From Bacteroidota bacterium (GTDB taxonomy: Bacteria; Bacteroidota; Bacteroidia; NS11-12g; UBA9320): a stretch of DNA of 5,520 nt. The DNA lies in the NCBI GenBank assembly GCA_024638525.1, contig JAHEKB010000170.1, positions 1 through 5,520 on the forward strand. The letters run 5' to 3'. A program made the translations under genes and the position numbers. How positions within the stretch are numbered: position 1 is the first letter of the stretch; each line of letters begins with the position of its first letter. Below, piece after piece: positions 5,309 to 5,520 of the stretch. The notes beneath the pieces were generated by a model. That model did no database searches. It worked only from the letters and a program-made list of their open reading frames with translations, and was not told where the DNA came from.

Positions 5309-5520
5309 GCGCTTATTGCAATCGGTACAGTCAATGCGTTTAAAGAATTCAAGCTCCTTCTTTTCGTTTAATTCTTCAGAACTCACATCTTGATCCGATA
5401 GAGCAAAATAGCTATCCCAAATAACAAGTGATCCTTTCTCTGCTTTGTAATTCTTCAGCATTCCTATACGCATTGCCTGTTTTGGGTTGTCAATGTCCAA
5501 GCCAAAGCTCATTGGTATAT
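5279..5520 (-). CDS. C-terminal fragment of an unrecognised protein entering from the right edge
   Basis: Eighty full codons are visible and the frame is open to the window edge; the Met encoded at 5510-5512 is preceded by in-frame Pro and Ile codons, so it is probably internal. The visible part has no membrane helix and reads as a soluble domain: a hydrophobic strand GSLVIWDSYFAL, an acidic stretch (DQDVSSEELNEKKELEFF), a CTDC pair, and the end NKRYYLELYRSK. I do not recognise it firmly. From memory, similar 'GxLVIWDSxF' segments occur near the C-terminus of some Bacteroidetes multi-pass membrane glycosyltransferase-like proteins, which would fit the neighbouring genes, but this is a guess. 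It converges on the membrane transferase gene and overlaps its end by 28 bp. Confidence 0.65.
   Translation of the reverse strand, partial: IPMSFGLDIDNPKQAMRIGMLKNYKAEKGSLVIWDSYFALSDQDVSSEELNEKKELEFFKRIDCTDCNKRYYLELYRSK

Noticed and set aside
5304..5317. Small hairpin AATAG-CGC-TTATT after the membrane transferase stop
   Set aside because: Only five weak pairs with no T-run; too weak to call a terminator and partly shared with the larger inverted repeat.

Overview
The window looks like ordinary chromosomal DNA from a Bacteroidetes (Bacteroidota) bacterium, probably in the Flavobacteriia/Cytophagia range. The grounds are moderate AT-richness, no clear Shine-Dalgarno sequences, promoter elements of the TTG-N19-TAnnTTTG type, a short cytochrome-c lipoprotein of a kind common in that phylum, and a stand-alone MnmD. 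No tRNA, rRNA, CRISPR array, insertion sequence or phage gene was seen. Coding is dense and there is no gene-free stretch over 300 bases; the longest gap is 66 bp.

Left part (1-1739, minus strand): murB (cell-wall precursor synthesis), an RluA-family pseudouridine synthase, and the first 12 codons of a further gene that leaves the window at base 1. Both junctions are 4-base ATGA overlaps, so this is a tightly coupled operon. murB appears to start with GTG.

Middle (1781-2820): a 121-residue single-heme cytochrome-c lipoprotein on the plus strand, divergent from murB, converges on mnmD (minus strand), which makes the methyltransferase for the last step of wobble-uridine mnm5s2U modification. 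Their stop codons are 11 bp apart, with a small hairpin plus T-run at the end of the cytochrome gene.

Right part (2887-5306, plus strand): a DPM1-like family 2 glycosyltransferase and a large multi-pass membrane protein with features of GT-C-type transferases, joined by a TTGA overlap. The likely working model (inference) is that the first makes a polyprenyl-phosphate sugar on the cytoplasmic face and the second uses or relates to it on the outer face. A gene entering from the right edge on the minus strand converges on this pair and overlaps it by 28 bp. The overlap lies in an imperfect inverted repeat, so both proteins end in nearly the same residues (YYLExYxS then R or K).

The most notable points are the mirrored overlapping C-termini, the face-to-face -7 promoter elements that put mnmD and the glycosyltransferase start codons at or within a few bases of the predicted transcription start, and the non-ATG starts of two genes. 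I see no evidence for a clearly new multi-gene system.
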